A stretch of 7,162 nucleotides of DNA, taken from positions 1 through 7,162 of the forward strand of contig JAFGPH010000126.1 of NCBI GenBank assembly GCA_016926135.1, given 5' to 3'. The position numbers and the translations under genes are program-made. This DNA comes from Deltaproteobacteria bacterium (GTDB lineage Bacteria; Desulfobacterota; DSM-4660; Desulfatiglandales; HGW-15). Below are positions 6,619 through 7,162 of this stretch, piece after piece (within the stretch, counting starts at the first letter, position 1; each line of letters opens with the position of its first letter). The notes below the pieces were generated by a model. That model saw only the letters and a list, made by a program, of their open reading frames with translations, did not search any database and was not told the DNA's origin.

Positions 6619-7162
6619 ATGTTGACGAAAGCATTCATACCGTACAAGGGTTATTACTCTTCCCCCTTTTCCCGGTGGCAGGGCAGCATGGCCAATGAAA
6701 ACGCCATTGCACTGGCCGCCAAAACGGCCAGGAACTGGTGGCTCAGCAGGAAACTGGACCCCACGGTGGTGGACTATCTCTACTACGGGGTTACCATCGC
6801 GCAGCTTCATCTGTTCTACAGTCACACCTGGGCGGCCGCCATGATGGTGGACAATGCCAAGCCCCTGCCTGCCCTTATGGTGAACCAGGCGTGCACCACC
6901 TCCACCACCTGCATCCATCTGGCCGCCGTGAACGTCGAGGCAGGGACCTATGAGACCGGTTATGCCCTCATGGCCGACCGCTGCTCCAACGGCCCCCACA
7001 CCGTATGGCCCAACCCCATGGGACCGGGCGGGGAGGTGATATCAGAGAACTGGATGATGGACAACTTCAACCGCGATCCCAACGCCGGGTTCAAGATGGT
7101 CCAGACCGCCGAGAACGTGGCCAAGGAGATCGGGCTCACCAAAGAGGAGTGCGATGCCGTCA
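6619..7162 (+). CDS. Thiolase-family protein, N-terminal part (cut by right edge)
   Basis: An open frame of 181 residues running off the window, from ATG 6619. GGAGG at 6606-6610 lies 8 nt upstream. An earlier ATG at 6611 is out of frame and stops within five codons. The protein looks like the first half of a thiolase (acetyl-CoA acetyltransferase, often about 390-420 residues). The nucleophile loop VNQACTTSTTC places Cys92 (bases 6892-6894) where thiolases carry their acyl-accepting cysteine, and KMVQTAENVAKEIGLTKEECDAV at 159-181 matches the conserved MxxTAEN...IxREExD region. Thiolases cleave 3-ketoacyl-CoA with CoA or run the reverse condensation. The usual N-terminal RTPxG segment is replaced here by a Tyr/Trp-rich stretch (YKGYYSSPFSRWQG), and the Cys loop is Thr-rich instead of the common CxSG form, so this is a divergent subfamily. 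It follows the CoA ligase by only 40 bp and is probably co-transcribed. The catalytic His and second Cys lie outside the window. Confidence 0.85.
   Translation, partial: MLTKAFIPYKGYYSSPFSRWQGSMANENAIALAAKTARNWWLSRKLDPTVVDYLYYGVTIAQLHLFYSHTWAAAMMVDNAKPLPALMVNQACTTSTTCIHLAAVNVEAGTYETGYALMADRCSNGPHTVWPNPMGPGGEVISENWMMDNFNRDPNAGFKMVQTAENVAKEIGLTKEECDAV

Overview
The window looks like chromosomal catabolic DNA from a GC-rich anaerobe. The domain mix (a fused flavin/iron-sulfur 2-hydroxyacid oxidoreductase, an AMP-forming acyl-CoA ligase, a divergent thiolase and a malonyl-CoA decarboxylase) fits a Deltaproteobacterium/Desulfobacterota member such as a sulfate reducer or syntrophic acid degrader. 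That placement is inference from gene content and style. No rRNA or marker gene is present to fix it. I see no RNA gene, CRISPR array, insertion sequence or phage signature.

Left part (1-1985): two genes run tail to tail. The 3' end of a malonyl-CoA decarboxylase gene enters from the left edge on the + strand and stops at 636. An FAD-dependent dehydrogenase of the uncharacterised COG2509 type lies on the - strand (1985 to 633). Their stop codons overlap by 4 bp, so no intergenic terminator fits between them.

Middle (1986-2288): a 303-bp divergent intergenic region. It holds a good sigma70-like promoter candidate on each strand, a split inverted repeat bracketing the - strand promoter, a CACGTG-centred palindrome, and a 17-codon leader ORF whose stop overlaps the next gene's start.

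Right part (2289-7162): three co-directional genes with strong Shine-Dalgarno sites and no visible terminators between them, probably one operon. First is an 866-residue GlcD-GlcF fusion (FAD-binding oxidase plus two 4Fe-4S motifs plus two cysteine-rich CCG domains). After 105 bp comes a 527-residue AMP-forming acyl-CoA synthetase. After 40 bp comes a thiolase-family protein cut by the right edge (181 residues seen). A reasonable inference is a carboxylic-acid degradation module: hydroxyacid oxidation feeding electrons to a membrane or soluble carrier, CoA activation of an acid, and thiolytic (or condensing) carbon-carbon chemistry. The substrate cannot be read from the sequence. Whether the malonyl-CoA decarboxylase and the COG2509 gene belong to the same pathway is unknown. 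The enzyme families are known; the most unusual points are the combination, the divergent thiolase and the structured intergenic region.
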